Shown: positions 9,599 through 18,346, counted from the stretch's first letter. The stretch is 64,000 bases of DNA from Bacteroidales bacterium (GCA_031263015.1 JAISGN010000014.1:1-64000), one strand, 5' to 3'. Made by a program: numbers and translations. The notes: generated by a model from the letters alone, not told the origin.

Positions 9599-10564
9599 TT
9601 AAAAGCATTCTTCTAATACGGCATTATAAAGCCATTGCGTTGTTTTGTTCATTGCTCTTACCTGCTGCGGAACAATGCTCTGCGGACTCTGACCAGGTAC
9701 GGTGTTTATTTCAAGAAAGAATAATCTGTCGTTATCCTCATTGTATATAAAATCAACACGACATACACCTCTACAACCAAGCCTTAAATAAATATCTTTT
9801 GCTATTGCCTGCACCCTTTGCCTTAATGTTTCATCAATATGAGCTGGTGTTATTTCCTTTGATAGTCCTTCGTATTTTGCTTGATAATCGAAGAAATCCC
9901 TATCGGGTTTTATCTCCGTAACAGGAAAAGCCATACCATTAAAAACACCACATGTCAGTTCTCTACCTTTGATAAATTGCTCCACAAGCACTTTGGAATC
10001 CACCTTACAGGCTTCCGCAACGGCATTCGCTAACTCCGCATCATTATTTACCTTAAATGTAGCCAAAGAAGAGCCTCCTTGTGATGGTTTAACAAAGACC
10101 GGATAGCCTATTGTATCCTTTACAGACGGCAAAGACCGAATATTTTTCTTAAATAACGTAATATTCTTGGCTACATCTACAATTTGAAAACTCCGAACTA
10201 CCTCATTGCAGACCGCTTTATCAAAAGTAGTCGTCGAAACCAACGCTGAGCACCCCGTATAGGCGATACCCATCATATCAAAGTACCCCTGCAACAATCC
10301 GTTCTCGCCCGGCGTACCGTGAATTATGATAAAAGCAGCATCAAAATGTATCTTCCCATTTCCCAAATCAAGACTAAAATCGGTCTTATCAACTTCTATT
10401 GCAATATTGTCTGATTTGAACGTCCATTTACCTTGCTTAACGATGATAAGATAAACATTATATTTATCCTTATCCAAGTCCGCCATAACATTCTTTGCGG
10501 AGGCAATAGATATATCATATTCTCCGCTGTCGCCACCTGTCATTAATGCGATGTTTTTTTTCAT
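9599..10564 (-). CDS. ddl: D-alanine--D-alanine ligase
   Basis: Ddl joins two D-alanines with ATP for the peptidoglycan stem peptide. The 321-residue protein shows the N-terminal MTGGDSGEYDISIASA, the HGTPGENGLLQG segment, the ATP-grasp loop VFVKPSQGGSSLATFKV, and the metal site FLEINTVPGQSPQSIVPQQ. Length is typical. It is third in a likely ispG-merR-ddl operon, 22 bp after the MerR gene. Confidence 0.97.
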   Translation of the reverse strand: MKKNIALMTGGDSGEYDISIASAKNVMADLDKDKYNVYLIIVKQGKWTFKSDNIAIEVDKTDFSLDLGNGKIHFDAAFIIIHGTPGENGLLQGYFDMMGIAYTGCSALVSTTTFDKAVCNEVVRSFQIVDVAKNITLFKKNIRSLPSVKDTIGYPVFVKPSQGGSSLATFKVNNDAELANAVAEACKVDSKVLVEQFIKGRELTCGVFNGMAFPVTEIKPDRDFFDYQAKYEGLSKEITPAHIDETLRQRVQAIAKDIYLRLGCRGVCRVDFIYNEDNDRLFFLEINTVPGQSPQSIVPQQVRAMNKTTQWLYNAVLEECF

Positions 10565-10586
10565 TCTTATATGTTTTTCTCTTTAT

Positions 10587-10919
10587 TTAATCATTATTCA
10601 GCCCTTGCTTTATATTAAGCAGCGTTTGCTTCAATTCGGTTAGTGTTTGCGTGATGTATGCCTTCTTTTCGGCGGTATCAAGTTTGCTTCCTGCAATATA
10701 TTTCTTCACTCCGTCCAAAGTATATCCCTTCTGACGCGTAAGATAGACTATTGTCTGAATTATTTCTATTGTCTCCTTATTATAATACCTAACCCCACGC
10801 TTGTTTTTTATCGGTTTAATCTGCCTGAACTGCGTCTCCCAAAATCTTAATGTAGGATAAGTGAGATTAAACTCCTCCGCAACCTCTTTAATGGAATAAC
10901 AAAACTTATCTTCCATCAT
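10587..10919 (-). CDS. MerR family transcriptional regulator
   Basis: The 110-residue protein starts with a MerR winged helix-turn-helix (YSIKEVAEEFNLTYPTLRFWE, then RGVRYYNKETIEII) and continues with a helical linker that would form a coiled coil. There is no C-terminal ligand domain and no cysteine pattern for metal sensing. Small MerR proteins of this kind are common in Bacteroidetes; its targets are unknown. It starts one base past the ispG stop codon, so translation is probably coupled. Two ATGs in a row (10919 and 10916) are both possible starts. Confidence 0.9.
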   Translation of the reverse strand: MMEDKFCYSIKEVAEEFNLTYPTLRFWETQFRQIKPIKNKRGVRYYNKETIEIIQTIVYLTRQKGYTLDGVKKYIAGSKLDTAEKKAYITQTLTELKQTLLNIKQGLNND

Positions 10920-10920
10920 A

Positions 10921-12078
10921 TTATTTTGAGTCTTCGTTAATCATTTGCAACAAAATATCTATTGCCTTTTCCTGTTCAACGTTTGCAAAGGCTACCTTGC
11001 CCTTCCGATACAAATGAACCTTACCTTCCAACGAGCCTATGTAGCCATAATCCGCATCAAGCATTTCTCCCGGTCCATTAACGACACATCCCATCACGGC
11101 AATCTTAATTCCTTTTAAATTTCCGCACTTTTCTTTCACTTGTCTGACGGCTGACGAAATGTCATACTTGGTTCGTCCGCATGAAGGGCAGGAAACAATT
11201 TCGGCTTTGTACGTTCGGCAACCTGAGGCTTGCAATATGGATTTTGCAACAGGGATTTCGGCAAGTGGATCGCCTGTTAATGAAACGCGTATCGTGTCTC
11301 CTATTCCCAAACACAACAAAGAGCCTATGCCGACAGCCGATTTTATTGTGCCGTCCTCACCTTCGCCGGCTTCGGTAACACCTAAATGAATCGGATACTT
11401 ATCACAGCCTTCGCTATCTATCATTCCGACAAGCAAACGGGTAGAAAGCGACATCGTTCGCACGTTTGACGACTTCATTGACAAGACTAATTGATTGTAA
11501 TCAAAGCTTCGGCAAATTCTTACGAACTCCATAGCAGAATGAGCCATTGCAAGCGGAGTATTTCCATAGCGATTAATGATGCGTTGTGAGAGAGAACCCT
11601 GATTAGTGCCGATTCTAATTGCGGTCTTGTGTCGTTTGCATATCTCAATAAGAGGATAAAGCCGCTCACTTATTCGTTTTATCTCATCCGAAGTGTCCTT
11701 ATCGGAAAACGAATGCCCGTTTGAATTTCTGTCTATATAGTTTCCGGGATTTATTCTGACCTTTTCAACAATGCCAGCTGCTATTTCGGCAGCCTTAGGA
11801 TTGAAATGAATGTCGGCAATCAAAGGAATATCATAGCCATGCTTTGCAATCTCATTCTTAATCTCATAAAGATTTTCCGCACTTGTCGTATTGGAAGCGG
11901 TAATCCTCACAATCTCGCATCCCTCTTCCGCTAAGGCTATTGCCTGACGTGCTGTGGCTACCGTGTCCATTGTATCCGTATTGGTCATTGACTGAATGCG
12001 TATCGGATTATCCCCTCCTATACCGATAGTACCAACTTTTACCTCAACAGATTGTCGTTTTGTTATCGTGCTTTCCAT
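10921..12078 (-). CDS. ispG: HMBPP synthase IspG (GcpE), short form
   Basis: IspG is the iron-sulfur enzyme that turns MEcPP into HMBPP in the MEP isoprenoid pathway. The TIM-barrel part begins VKVGTIGIGGDNPIRIQSMTNTDT; the [4Fe-4S] cysteines are in SCPSCGRT and MGCVVNGPGE. The frame opens at 12099, but that codon sits in the promoter box 12097-12104, so I set the start at 12078 (MESTITKRQ), giving 385 residues. This is the short, bacterial two-domain form; many Bacteroidetes carry a form of about 600 residues with an inserted domain. First gene of an operon with merR and ddl. Confidence 0.95.
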   Translation of the reverse strand: MESTITKRQSVEVKVGTIGIGGDNPIRIQSMTNTDTMDTVATARQAIALAEEGCEIVRITASNTTSAENLYEIKNEIAKHGYDIPLIADIHFNPKAAEIAAGIVEKVRINPGNYIDRNSNGHSFSDKDTSDEIKRISERLYPLIEICKRHKTAIRIGTNQGSLSQRIINRYGNTPLAMAHSAMEFVRICRSFDYNQLVLSMKSSNVRTMSLSTRLLVGMIDSEGCDKYPIHLGVTEAGEGEDGTIKSAVGIGSLLCLGIGDTIRVSLTGDPLAEIPVAKSILQASGCRTYKAEIVSCPSCGRTKYDISSAVRQVKEKCGNLKGIKIAVMGCVVNGPGEMLDADYGYIGSLEGKVHLYRKGKVAFANVEQEKAIDILLQMINEDSK

Positions 12079-12096
12079 AATTCCGCATTGATTTTG

Positions 12097-12104
12097 CAAA
12101 AGTA
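12097..12104 (-). promoter_or_regulatory. -7 box of the ispG-merR-ddl operon
   Basis: TACTTTTG on the minus strand, 18 bp upstream of the chosen ATG. It decides the ispG start. No good TTTG is seen upstream. Confidence 0.65.
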
Positions 12105-12155
12105 ATAAAAATTAAAGTTCATTTGTGCGTGTGGTATTTAGATTATCTTTTCACA

Positions 12156-12302
12156 AGAGGTTGTTTGGTTAAAATGAAACAGCCTTTCATTCGCACGAAA
12201 CAGCCTTTCGTTAAATTAAAACAGCCTTTCATTTTAACCAAACAGCCTCTAATAAAAAAATAAAGTCAGTGCGACACGCACAATCAGCCTTTCGTTTAAA
12301 CA
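12156..12302. repeat. 21-bp tandem array, AAACAGCCTTT family with palindrome unit (7 units)
   Basis: AAACAGCC recurs at 12177, 12198, 12219 and 12240. The unit at 12261 carries GTGCGACACGCAC (12269-12281), and the next (12282) returns to a CAGCCTTTCG core. The array fills the divergent gap between ispG and the amidohydrolase gene. Confidence 0.92.
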
Positions 12303-12328
12303 TTAAGGCATAATGAGATAAAATTCCT

Positions 12329-12336
12329 TACTTTTG
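12329..12336 (+). promoter_or_regulatory. -7 box of the amidohydrolase gene
   Basis: TACTTTTG, 20 bp upstream of the ATG at 12356. No TTTG sits 17-21 bp upstream. The 21-bp array ends about 27 bp before the box. Confidence 0.6.
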
Positions 12337-12355
12337 TAGTCCCAAAACAAAGAAT

Positions 12356-13588
12356 ATGGACACTATAATAATAAAAAACGCTACTCTTATCGGCGGACAA
12401 ACTGCCGACATCCTGATTCGTGATAATAAATTCGCAGCAATAAAGCCGAATATCAACTTTCAAGCCGACAAAACAATAGATGCTACCGACAAAGCGGTGA
12501 TTCCTGCCTTTTATAACGCCCATACGCATGCCGCAATGAGCCTTTTAAGGGGATACGGCGAAGGTTTAAATCTTGCGGACTGGCTTTCTGCGGTATGGAA
12601 GAAGGAGGCGACACTTTCAAATGAGGATTATTATAACGGAACTCGGCTTGCGGCATTGGAAATGATTAAATCGGGGACGGTTTTCTTTAATGATATGTAT
12701 TTTAAATCGCCTTTGGTGCTGGCGGCAGTAAGAGATATGGGCATAAGAGCAAGAATAGGGATGACTTTTATGGACTCTATGAACAGCGAAACGTACAATG
12801 ACAATATTGATTTCATAGAACATTTTGACCGAACGAATAACGAAATGATTGATATTGCTATTGCTCCTCACTCTATCTACACCTGTTCCAGCGAATTGTA
12901 CTTAAAATGTTTCGAATTGGCACAAAAACATAATCTAACCTTGCATACTCATATTGCGGAGACGCAAAAAGAAGTTAATGATTGCTTAAAAGAACACCGA
13001 ATGACGCCCGTACAATATTTATCTTCGTTAGGTATTCTTAATTCAAGGACAATAGCCGCACATTGCGTGCATTTAACACAGCAGGATGCGGAAATACTGG
13101 CGGCAAATAAAGTAACCGTTGTGCATAATCCGTGTTCAAATATGAAACTGGCGAGTGGAATTTTCCCTTACAAACTTCATAAAGCGGCAGGCACGCATAT
13201 AGCGCTGGGAACTGATGGTTCTGCTTCCAACAACTCGCTATCAATGTTGGGGGAAATGAAAGCAGCATCTTTATTGGCGAAAGTATCTTCACAGGACGCT
13301 CAAGCCTTGCCGGCGGAGGAGGTCTTCAAATGGGCAACAAGCAACTCAGCGCAGGCATTCGGCATAAATGCGGGACGGATTGAAATCGGATATCTTGCGG
13401 ATTGCCTGTTGATAGATTTGAACGGCGTGTCATTCGTTCCCGAGCACAACATCATTTCGTCTTTGGTTTATGCCTCCGACACGCAATGCATCAACAGCGT
13501 AATATGCAACGGAAAGATACTTATGGAAAATCACATCGTGCCGAAGGAACGGGAGATTATCGCCGCCGCAAAGAAATTCATCAAATAG
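12356..13588 (+). CDS. mtaD: Amidohydrolase of the MTA/SAH deaminase family
   Basis: The 410-residue protein is a metal-dependent deaminase of the TIM-barrel amidohydrolase superfamily. Visible metal and substrate motifs are NAHTHAAMSLLRG (H56, H58), THIAETQKE, IAAHCVHL and LGTDGSASNNSLSMLGEMK. The family converts 5-methylthioadenosine, S-adenosylhomocysteine or related purines to the inosine form; which substrate is used here cannot be told from sequence. It is followed after 22 bp by the FGE-like gene on the same strand. Confidence 0.9.
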   Translation: MDTIIIKNATLIGGQTADILIRDNKFAAIKPNINFQADKTIDATDKAVIPAFYNAHTHAAMSLLRGYGEGLNLADWLSAVWKKEATLSNEDYYNGTRLAALEMIKSGTVFFNDMYFKSPLVLAAVRDMGIRARIGMTFMDSMNSETYNDNIDFIEHFDRTNNEMIDIAIAPHSIYTCSSELYLKCFELAQKHNLTLHTHIAETQKEVNDCLKEHRMTPVQYLSSLGILNSRTIAAHCVHLTQQDAEILAANKVTVVHNPCSNMKLASGIFPYKLHKAAGTHIALGTDGSASNNSLSMLGEMKAASLLAKVSSQDAQALPAEEVFKWATSNSAQAFGINAGRIEIGYLADCLLIDLNGVSFVPEHNIISSLVYASDTQCINSVICNGKILMENHIVPKEREIIAAAKKFIK

Positions 13589-13610
13589 CCATCCGACAAC
13601 ATCAACGCCA

Positions 13611-14384
13611 ATGTTCAAATCATCCATACTCCATTTTATTTGTGTTTCGCTATGCGTCATTTGTTCCGCACAAAATAAATCTATTGACAAGGGCTTAAAA
13701 GACTCTGATTTTGTGCTTGTGGCAGGTGGCACGTTCCTTATGGGATGTGATGCGAGCGAAGAATGTTATCCCGACGAGCGTCCTCAACATGAAATTCGGG
13801 TGGATAGTTTTTATATTTACAAATATGAAATAACCACGGCGCAATATCGTTTATTTTGCGAGAAAACGAATAGAAAAATGCCGCCCGCACCATCATTCAA
13901 ATGGCAGGATACCTATCCCATGGTCAATATTACATGGCAGGAAGCGGCGGCTTATGCAAAATGGGTCGGCGGACGCTTACCGACGGAGGCGGAATGGGAA
14001 TACGCCGCACGCGGAGGCAGTGAAAGCGAGGGATTTACATATAGCGGCGGCAATAATTACGATGCGGTCGGCTGGTGTTATGAAAATAGCGGCGGCAGTC
14101 CTCAATCTGTGGGGCAAAAAAGACCTAACGAGCTTGGCATATATGATATGAGCGGCAATGTATGGGAGTGGTGCAGTGATAATTACGGAATATATTACTA
14201 TGCCGAAAGTCCCGCCGACAATCCGAAAGGAGCCGCCTCGCCCGCATCGGGAAAAGTCAATCGCGGAGGAGGATTTAGTTTTGATTATTCCTTTATGAAA
14301 ACCACCGCAAGAAGAGGCTCGGCGACCAAATCCACAGGCAGCGGCACAGGATTTCGTGTTGTGAGAGACGTATCAAGACGCTAA
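13611..14384 (+). CDS. Secreted FGE-sulfatase-fold (SUMF1-like) protein without active-site cysteines
   Basis: A signal peptide (about 1-20, ending ICSAQ) is followed by a full FGE-sulfatase domain (PF03781 type): GGTFLMGCD, ITTAQYRLFCEKT, VNITWQEAAAYAKWVGGRLPTEAEWEYAARGG, YDMSGNVWEWCSD and the end GTGFRVVRD. True formylglycine-generating enzymes need two cysteines in the segment that follows RGG near the C-terminus; here it reads RGGGFSFDYSFMKTTARR with none. So it is probably not an FGE, but a binding or structural protein with that fold, as in many secreted Bacteroidetes proteins. It is exported, probably to the periplasm. Confidence 0.85.
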   Translation: MFKSSILHFICVSLCVICSAQNKSIDKGLKDSDFVLVAGGTFLMGCDASEECYPDERPQHEIRVDSFYIYKYEITTAQYRLFCEKTNRKMPPAPSFKWQDTYPMVNITWQEAAAYAKWVGGRLPTEAEWEYAARGGSESEGFTYSGGNNYDAVGWCYENSGGSPQSVGQKRPNELGIYDMSGNVWEWCSDNYGIYYYAESPADNPKGAASPASGKVNRGGGFSFDYSFMKTTARRGSATKSTGSGTGFRVVRDVSRR

Positions 14385-14458
14385 TCCTCAGCATCTTCAT
14401 CCGCCCAATATTTTTCTTCATAAATCCCACATAAATCTTCATACACGCAATATATTTA

Positions 14459-14815
14459 ATGTCCCGAGTAACATTTTTGATGTCCCGAGTGAGAAAAAAC
14501 ATGTCCCGAGTCACATTTTTCATGTCCCGAGTGAGAAAAAACATGTCCCGAGTCACATTTTTGATGTCCCGAGTGAGAAAAAACATGTTCCGAGTAACAT
14601 TTTTCATGTTCCGAGTGAAAAAAAACATGTTCCGAGTAACATTTTTCTTGTTCCGAGTAAGAAAAAACATGTTCCGAGTCACATTTTTCATGTTCCGAGT
14701 AAGAAAAAACATGTTCCGAGTAACATTTTTCTTCTTCCGAGTGAGAAAAAACATGTTCCGAGTCATATTTTTCATGTTCCGAGTGAAAAAAAACATGTTC
14801 CGAGTGAGAAATATC
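14459..14815. repeat. 21-bp tandem array, ATGTCCCGAG / ATGTTCCGAG family (17 units)
   Basis: Seventeen units begin at 14459 and then every 21 bp to 14795. Units alternate between a tail of AACATTTTT or CACATTTTT and a tail of GAGAAAAAAC, giving a 42-bp higher-order period. The first six units read ATGTCCCGAG; the later ones read ATGTTCCGAG, with a single CTTCTTCCGAG. Both strands stay open because 21 is a multiple of three; I do not call either frame a gene. The rest of 14385-14945 holds only a terminator. Confidence 0.95.
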
Positions 14816-14881
14816 TTAAGAAATTTTCAAGAAAACAACTGCAATTATCAGGAAAACATCATCCCGTGAGAGTTTATCATA

Positions 14882-14915
14882 TAAAATAAAAGCCGTTTCA
14901 TTTATCGGAAACGGC
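14882..14915 (-). terminator. Rho-independent terminator of the smpB-thioredoxin operon
   Basis: GCCGTTTC (14892-14899) and GAAACGGC (14908-14915) pair perfectly; on the minus strand the stem is followed by TTTTATTTTAT. Confidence 0.8.
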
Positions 14916-14945
14916 GTATGATGATTTTTATTTTGTTTTTGTTGA

Positions 14946-16892
14946 TTATTCGTCAAGCAGTTGTTGTAAGGTCTGCAATAATGCATCCCCCTTCAAATCT
15001 TTTCCTATCACCGCCCCATTTGCATCTATCAAAACATTGGCGGGTAATGATGCCACTTTGTATAATCTAACCACCGCACTCTGCCATCGTTGTAAATCGG
15101 AGACATTTTGCCATTTTCTGCTCTGGTTTGATATGCCTTGCTGCCATTTTGATTTATCGGTGTCAAGGGAAATGCTTATTATGTCAAAGCCTCGTTTGCC
15201 GAAAGCCCGGTATGCAGTTTGCAATGTCTGCGCATCAACCGCACAGGCAGGAATATCTGATGCCCAAAAGTCAATTAATATATAACGTTTGTTGCGTATG
15301 AAGTCGGAGAGTTTTACATCAGTGCCGCCGGTGTCCGCAAGTGTGAAATCAGGGACTTTTTCTCCTAAATCATTCGTTTGTTTCTGTTCGTCAATGTAAT
15401 CTGTCAATAAAACATACTGGTACATAGTTTTCGCATCCCCGTCAAGTTTCCCGACCAATTCCGTTAATTCGTTGATGTTAAGATATGGCACAAGATAATT
15501 GCTGACAATGAGTGGAGCGTAAATTGTATTGGAATTTTCCAGAACTTCATTCATTAAACATTGGATAGGATTCTTTTGAACATTGCAGCGTGAAGCCAGA
15601 GCGGCAAATTCATCATTGGATTGCGAACCGGTAATTTTAATATCATCAATATGTTTTTTATCGCCGGTGATTTTAATATTGCTGTTTTCCAAGAAAAAAG
15701 AAATGTCGCCATCGTTTGAAGGTAAATGAATAAGAGCCATACACACACGCTCAACTATACCTTTAAAGACAAATTTCCCATGATTCACATCTGCGGAATA
15801 AGATTGTTTTTCGCCATCGGCAAGCAATAAATCCATTTTAACAACACCTTCCCGTATGCCTTCAATCTCTCCTTCTATAAGATAACCATGTTCGGACGTC
15901 AATTCTGCAAGTTTATTGATTAATTCTTCACCTCGCAAATTTCTTGCAATGATTGTGCCTTTTGAATCCAAGAGAACATTAGACGGAATAGAGTTTATCA
16001 TATATAATTGTGCTGCTTCGTTCTTCCAAAACTTCAAATCGGAAACCTGCCGCCAAACAAGACTGTCGTCTTTTATTGCTTTTTCCCAAGCATTTTTGTC
16101 TTTGTCAAGCGAAACACCTAATATGTCAAAGCCCGATGCCTTATATTTATTATAGGCTGCAAGAACGTTAGGATTTTCATCTCTGCACGGCTTACACCAT
16201 GAAGCCCAGAAATCAATCAAAAGATATTGCGTACCTTTCAAACAGGAATAGAGAGTGATGTTTTGTCCTTTTGTGTTAGCCATAGCAAAGTCCGGCGCCT
16301 TTGCTCCTATTTCTATTGTCTTCAATGCTTCGCTTCGCTCTCTTAAATGTATGTAAAAATATGTTTGTTGTGCATTTCGCTGCAATGTATTCAAAGTCCT
16401 GTTCAATTCTTTGTAGCCCCATTGAAACGAAAGGTATGTTGCAATCAAATCAGAGCAAAATATATCATCGGGATTGTTGAGTATCCAATTTTCCAATCTT
16501 TTAAGATGAACGCCGTAGTCCTCTTTATCACGAGGAGTGGTCAGTTCATACCATTTTGTTGTCAATTGAGAACCTTCAAACTTTGATTTTGCAAAAGAAG
16601 ACGGGTCAATCTTCAATTTATACTGAGCATTCTCAATATAAAGTCTGTAAGTACGCTTGCCGTTTATCGTTAAAACGGCAGGAATAGGGTCTTTCACGTC
16701 ACCACGAAAAACAAAGCGTCCTTTATTGTCAATAGTCGTTGAATCCACACGTTCATTGCCGTCTTTGAAATAAAGTCTCAATGTTGCCAATCCGCCATCC
16801 ACGTCTTTGACCTGTGCATCTATCACGTAACCTTGTGCAAATCCTGCTATGGAAGCAAAGCAGGCAATAATCATTATTGCAAATCTTTTCAT
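14946..16892 (-). CDS. Tandem DUF4369-thioredoxin (TlpA-like) protein, two copies fused
   Basis: A signal peptide (ending GFAQ) is followed by two copies of the same unit: a beta-rich DUF4369-like domain, a helical linker and a TlpA/ResA thioredoxin domain. Copy 1 (about 20-330) has an intact CxxC in DFWASWCKPCRDE. Copy 2 (about 335-648) aligns closely (VPDFTLADTGG, LIDFWAS, GFDIISISLDTDKSKW) but reads DFWASDIPACAV, so the first, nucleophilic cysteine is lost and only the second remains. The protein is probably periplasmic and acts in disulfide exchange or as a sensor. It follows smpB by 11 bp. Confidence 0.9.
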   Translation of the reverse strand: MKRFAIMIIACFASIAGFAQGYVIDAQVKDVDGGLATLRLYFKDGNERVDSTTIDNKGRFVFRGDVKDPIPAVLTINGKRTYRLYIENAQYKLKIDPSSFAKSKFEGSQLTTKWYELTTPRDKEDYGVHLKRLENWILNNPDDIFCSDLIATYLSFQWGYKELNRTLNTLQRNAQQTYFYIHLRERSEALKTIEIGAKAPDFAMANTKGQNITLYSCLKGTQYLLIDFWASWCKPCRDENPNVLAAYNKYKASGFDILGVSLDKDKNAWEKAIKDDSLVWRQVSDLKFWKNEAAQLYMINSIPSNVLLDSKGTIIARNLRGEELINKLAELTSEHGYLIEGEIEGIREGVVKMDLLLADGEKQSYSADVNHGKFVFKGIVERVCMALIHLPSNDGDISFFLENSNIKITGDKKHIDDIKITGSQSNDEFAALASRCNVQKNPIQCLMNEVLENSNTIYAPLIVSNYLVPYLNINELTELVGKLDGDAKTMYQYVLLTDYIDEQKQTNDLGEKVPDFTLADTGGTDVKLSDFIRNKRYILIDFWASDIPACAVDAQTLQTAYRAFGKRGFDIISISLDTDKSKWQQGISNQSRKWQNVSDLQRWQSAVVRLYKVASLPANVLIDANGAVIGKDLKGDALLQTLQQLLDE

Positions 16893-16903
16893 TTTATATT
16901 GTT

Positions 16904-17362
16904 TTAATATCTCATTAATCTATCCAAATCACGTTTATTATCTCTTTCCTTTATCGTCTCCCTCTTATCGTAAGCGTGTTTGCCCTTTGCGAGGGCTATT
17001 TCCAACTTTGCGAACCCTCTTTGGTCAATAAAAAGAAGTGTAGGGATGATAGTAAAACCTTTTTCGTTGCTTTTGGCTTTGAGTTTCCGCAATTCATTTC
17101 TGTTCAATAAGAGTTTGCGGGAACGCTTAACGTCATGGTTATAATAAGAGCCGAAACGATACTCTGCAATGTGCATCTGCTCCACCCAAAGTTCCTCATT
17201 ATTAAACAGACAATAAGCATCGGAAAGATTAGCCTTGCCTTCACGAATGGCTTTTATCTCCGTGCCGTAAAGAACCAAACCCGCAGTAAAAGTTTGTACT
17301 AAAAAATATTCAAAAGTTGCCCTTTTGTTCTTAATATCTACCAAATGTTTCTCTTCTTTCAC
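16904..17362 (-). CDS. smpB: SsrA-binding protein SmpB
   Basis: SmpB binds tmRNA for rescue of stalled ribosomes. The family core is clear: KNKRATFEYF, GLVLYGTEIKAIREGKANLSDAY, EQMHIAEY and the basic tail KGKHAYDKRETIKERDNKR. There is no ATG before the conserved core; the frame opens with GTG at 17362, giving 152 residues, and a TTG seven codons in is the other choice. With the -7 box at 17368-17375 the message would be almost leaderless. The double thioredoxin gene follows after 11 bp. Confidence 0.95.
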   Translation of the reverse strand: MKEEKHLVDIKNKRATFEYFLVQTFTAGLVLYGTEIKAIREGKANLSDAYCLFNNEELWVEQMHIAEYRFGSYYNHDVKRSRKLLLNRNELRKLKAKSNEKGFTIIPTLLFIDQRGFAKLEIALAKGKHAYDKRETIKERDNKRDLDRLMRY

Positions 17363-17367
17363 AATTG

Positions 17368-17375
17368 CAAAAATA
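17368..17375 (-). promoter_or_regulatory. -7 box of smpB
   Basis: TATTTTTG on the minus strand, only 5 bp upstream of the GTG start, so little or no leader is expected. No TTTG found at the ideal spacing. Confidence 0.55.
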
Positions 17376-17540
17376 CGAATTTTTATTTACTTCCAATAAT
17401 TTAACATAAAAATATCATATCTGCCTGTTATATCAAATTAAAGGCAACAAAAAATTTCACAAACACTCCTTATATATATAGGAATGTTTGCAAAATTATA
17501 TTAAAATCAACATTCGCAATACGAATGTGAGGTTTTAGCC

Positions 17541-17870
17541 TTATTTTTTATCTTCCGAATTCGGCAAAACGCTGTATGCAATGGCTGTTTTCTCCACTTC
17601 AATGCGTACATCGTTAGCAACCTCAATTATTACGCTCGTTTCCTTAATCTCTCTCACCTTTCCGTGCAATCCACCGATTGTAATAATGTTCTGTCCCTTT
17701 TGAAGACTTTCTCTAAAATTCTTTTCCTCTTTCTGACGCTTGCGTTGCGGACGAATCATGAAGAAATAAAAAATCACAATGATAACAGCAATCATAAGAA
17801 TGCCGCTATAACTGCCCCCACTTTGCGAACCGTTTGCTCCTGCTGTAAGTAATAAAGATGTTAAATTCAT
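17541..17870 (-). CDS. yajC: Preprotein translocase subunit YajC
   Basis: YajC is part of the SecDF-YajC complex of the inner membrane. The 109-residue protein has one membrane helix (about 22-42) ending in the hallmark FFMIRPQRKRQKEEK, then the conserved GQNIITIGGLHGKVREI domain. It is the last gene of the nusB-DUF1573-yajC operon, a common Bacteroidetes arrangement. Confidence 0.96.
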   Translation of the reverse strand: MNLTSLLLTAGANGSQSGGSYSGILMIAVIIVIFYFFMIRPQRKRQKEEKNFRESLQKGQNIITIGGLHGKVREIKETSVIIEVANDVRIEVEKTAIAYSVLPNSEDKK

Positions 17871-17908
17871 TTTTGTTTGTATTATTGGTTAATCTATAAT
17901 TATAATGC

Positions 17909-18334
17909 TTAATGTACTGCTGCCAAAATGCGCAATTTTGTTACTGCGGGGTCGGTATTTGCAACCACGCTCACCTCTTTGACTATGCGTTCGCCCGAAA
18001 AACCTTTCGAATCGTATGTTACGGTTATCATTCCTTCCTCTCCCGGTTTCACGGGCTCTTTCGGATAATCGGCAACAGTGCATCCGCACGATGTTGTTAC
18101 CTCACTAATAACCAAATCATACTTTCCGACATTGCGAAACTTGAAACTGCCGGTTACAATCTCCCCATTATTCAAATTTTTGAAGTCTATGACGTCGCGT
18201 TCGAACTTTATTATCGCCGAATTCTCCACAATAGAGGCAGTTAATTCGTCTTTGCTGCCTTTTTTGCAACTAACGGCAAGCAATAACCCCATAACGCAAA
18301 GGCATATACAAGCAATCTTACTTTTATTTCTCAT
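17909..18334 (-). CDS. DUF1573 lipoprotein
   Basis: The 141-residue protein has a lipoprotein signal (LLLAVSC, cysteine 23) and a single DUF1573 immunoglobulin-like domain with its signature: FDFKNLNNGEIVTGSFKFRNVG-type opening, then VTTSCGCTVADYPKEPVKPGEEG and the VTYDSKGFSG segment. The family is abundant in Bacteroidetes and its function is not known. It sits between nusB (12 bp away) and yajC (38 bp). Confidence 0.92.
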   Translation of the reverse strand: MRNKSKIACICLCVMGLLLAVSCKKGSKDELTASIVENSAIIKFERDVIDFKNLNNGEIVTGSFKFRNVGKYDLVISEVTTSCGCTVADYPKEPVKPGEEGMITVTYDSKGFSGERIVKEVSVVANTDPAVTKLRILAAVH

Positions 18335-18346
18335 TATTTTTGCTCC

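Noticed and set aside
12156..12302. CRISPR array
   Set aside because: A repeated 11-bp core with about 10 variable bases looks CRISPR-like at first, but the unit is far too short, the variable parts recur between loci, and no cas gene is present.
14293..14869. Two long opposite frames over the ATGTCCCGAG array, coding heptapeptide-like repeats
   Set aside because: Both strands are open only because the unit is 21 bp, a multiple of three. Neither has a promoter box, and the minus frame runs into the FGE-like gene.
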